Source of the DNA: Marchantia polymorpha subsp. ruderalis
Taxonomy: Eukaryota; Streptophyta; Marchantiopsida; Marchantiales; Marchantiaceae
Direction: 5' to 3'
Length of the DNA: 64,000 nt
NCBI GenBank assembly: GCA_037833965.1
Contig: AP031355.1
Span: 25,321,501-25,385,500 of the forward strand
In this document: positions 63,550 through 64,000 of the stretch, in pieces
Layout of the letters: each line of letters begins with the position of its first letter
Position numbering within the stretch: position 1 is the stretch's first letter
Made by a program: the position numbers and the translations under genes
Notes under the pieces: generated by a model
Database searches by the model: none
What the model saw: only the letters and a program-made list of their open reading frames with translations
Told to the model about the DNA's origin: nothing

Positions 63550-64000
63550 TGTGGTAACCCACTTTTTGTTTTTCGTCGGAACTAAAACATTTTTGAATAG
63601 TAAATACCGTGGTAGCAACTGTAAATAGTAATCGGTACGCGAAACCAGAGTAAAAAGAGGATCGAGTACAGTCAAGGGGTTTTGGGCTTAGGCCACAGTA
63701 GGACGCTTGGGACGGAACGGGCGGTTCATGCGGCAGGATCCGCTTCGAGCACCTTCGGCGGTAGATCACTCATAACTTTCTCAATTCGTAACGCTTTGAG
63801 TTGCTTCGGGTCTTGTTGGAAAGAGCTTAACGCGCTCGTTCTAACAAGCCCAAGAACTTGTGAAACGGATAAGAGATCACTGAGTTATGAGTGTCGGAAG
63901 TAACTGATGGGGGGCCTTCGGCGGTAGAGCGACTTTGGCGGTATGCCTTCGGCGGAAAAACCACCGGAAGATGCGCCTTCGGCGGTAGACGCCTTCGGCG
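63550..64000 (+). mobile_element. Start of a plus-strand LTR running out of the window
   Basis: TGTGGTAACCCACTTTTTG at 63550 is the LTR 5' end (compare 17015). The module and CGCC-TTC-GGCG hairpins follow in the usual order. A U3 ORF would be expected about 1 kb further on. Confidence 0.8.
63767..63893 (+). repeat. Structured LTR module, best-preserved copy
   Basis: Outer arms CACTCATAACT (63767-63777) and AGTTATGAGTG (63883-63893) form a perfect 11-bp inverted repeat. Inner arms are GTTGGAA and TTCTAAC (one G-T pair), enclosing GAGC...GCTC. Confidence 0.8.

Overview
This is a 64 kb stretch of a land-plant nuclear genome. A bryophyte is most likely, and a liverwort such as Marchantia would fit, but that is inference. 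The evidence is spliced genes with short introns, plant-type non-chromoviral Ty3/gypsy retrotransposons, and an intron-containing LRR-Roc-COR (Roco, TORNADO1-like) gene. No bacterial, organellar or tRNA/rRNA genes were seen.

Positions 1-47840 are a stack of nested LTR retrotransposons whose boundaries can be read to the base. E1 (+ strand, 5134-47840) is the outer element. Its 5' LTR is represented in the window by its last 1.2 kb, abutting a full-size LTR of a sister copy (1-5133). Its gag is split by a complete minus-strand solo LTR (6886-11770, target-site duplication GGAAG). Its 3' LTR (17015-18969 and 44486-47840) is split by element E2 (+ strand, 18970-44485, duplication GCGAG). E2's integrase is split by element E3 (- strand, 26654-42155, 15.5 kb, duplication TGCGT). 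E3's two 4856-bp LTRs differ at only about three positions that I could see, so E3 is very young.

E1, E3 and the solo LTR belong to one superfamily with three unusual properties. (i) The LTRs are about 5 kb, and their U3 region contains an intact 850-970 codon ORF upstream of the TATA box. This is a conserved globular N-terminus, a low-complexity middle and a coiled-coil C-terminus, and it sits 3' of pol in the genomic RNA. (ii) gag-pro and pol are in one frame separated by a single UAG in the TMV-type leaky context UAG-CAA-YUA, conserved in both elements. The codons after the stop are conserved as protein. (iii) The LTRs are full of GC-rich palindromes. A roughly 125-bp module with nested inverted repeats also occurs in the LTR of the unrelated element E2 (12 copies in the window).

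Positions 47841-64000 are lower-copy host sequence. They hold a 12-copy 186-bp satellite (49195-51400) and the Roco gene (52775-58304, three exons recognised, P-loop codon split by an intron, coding minisatellite near the N-terminus). Downstream is a decayed, partly inverted duplicate of the Roco 3' end (61180-62300). It is cut off by a jumble of E1/E3-family fragments (62301-64000), ending in an LTR that runs out of the window.
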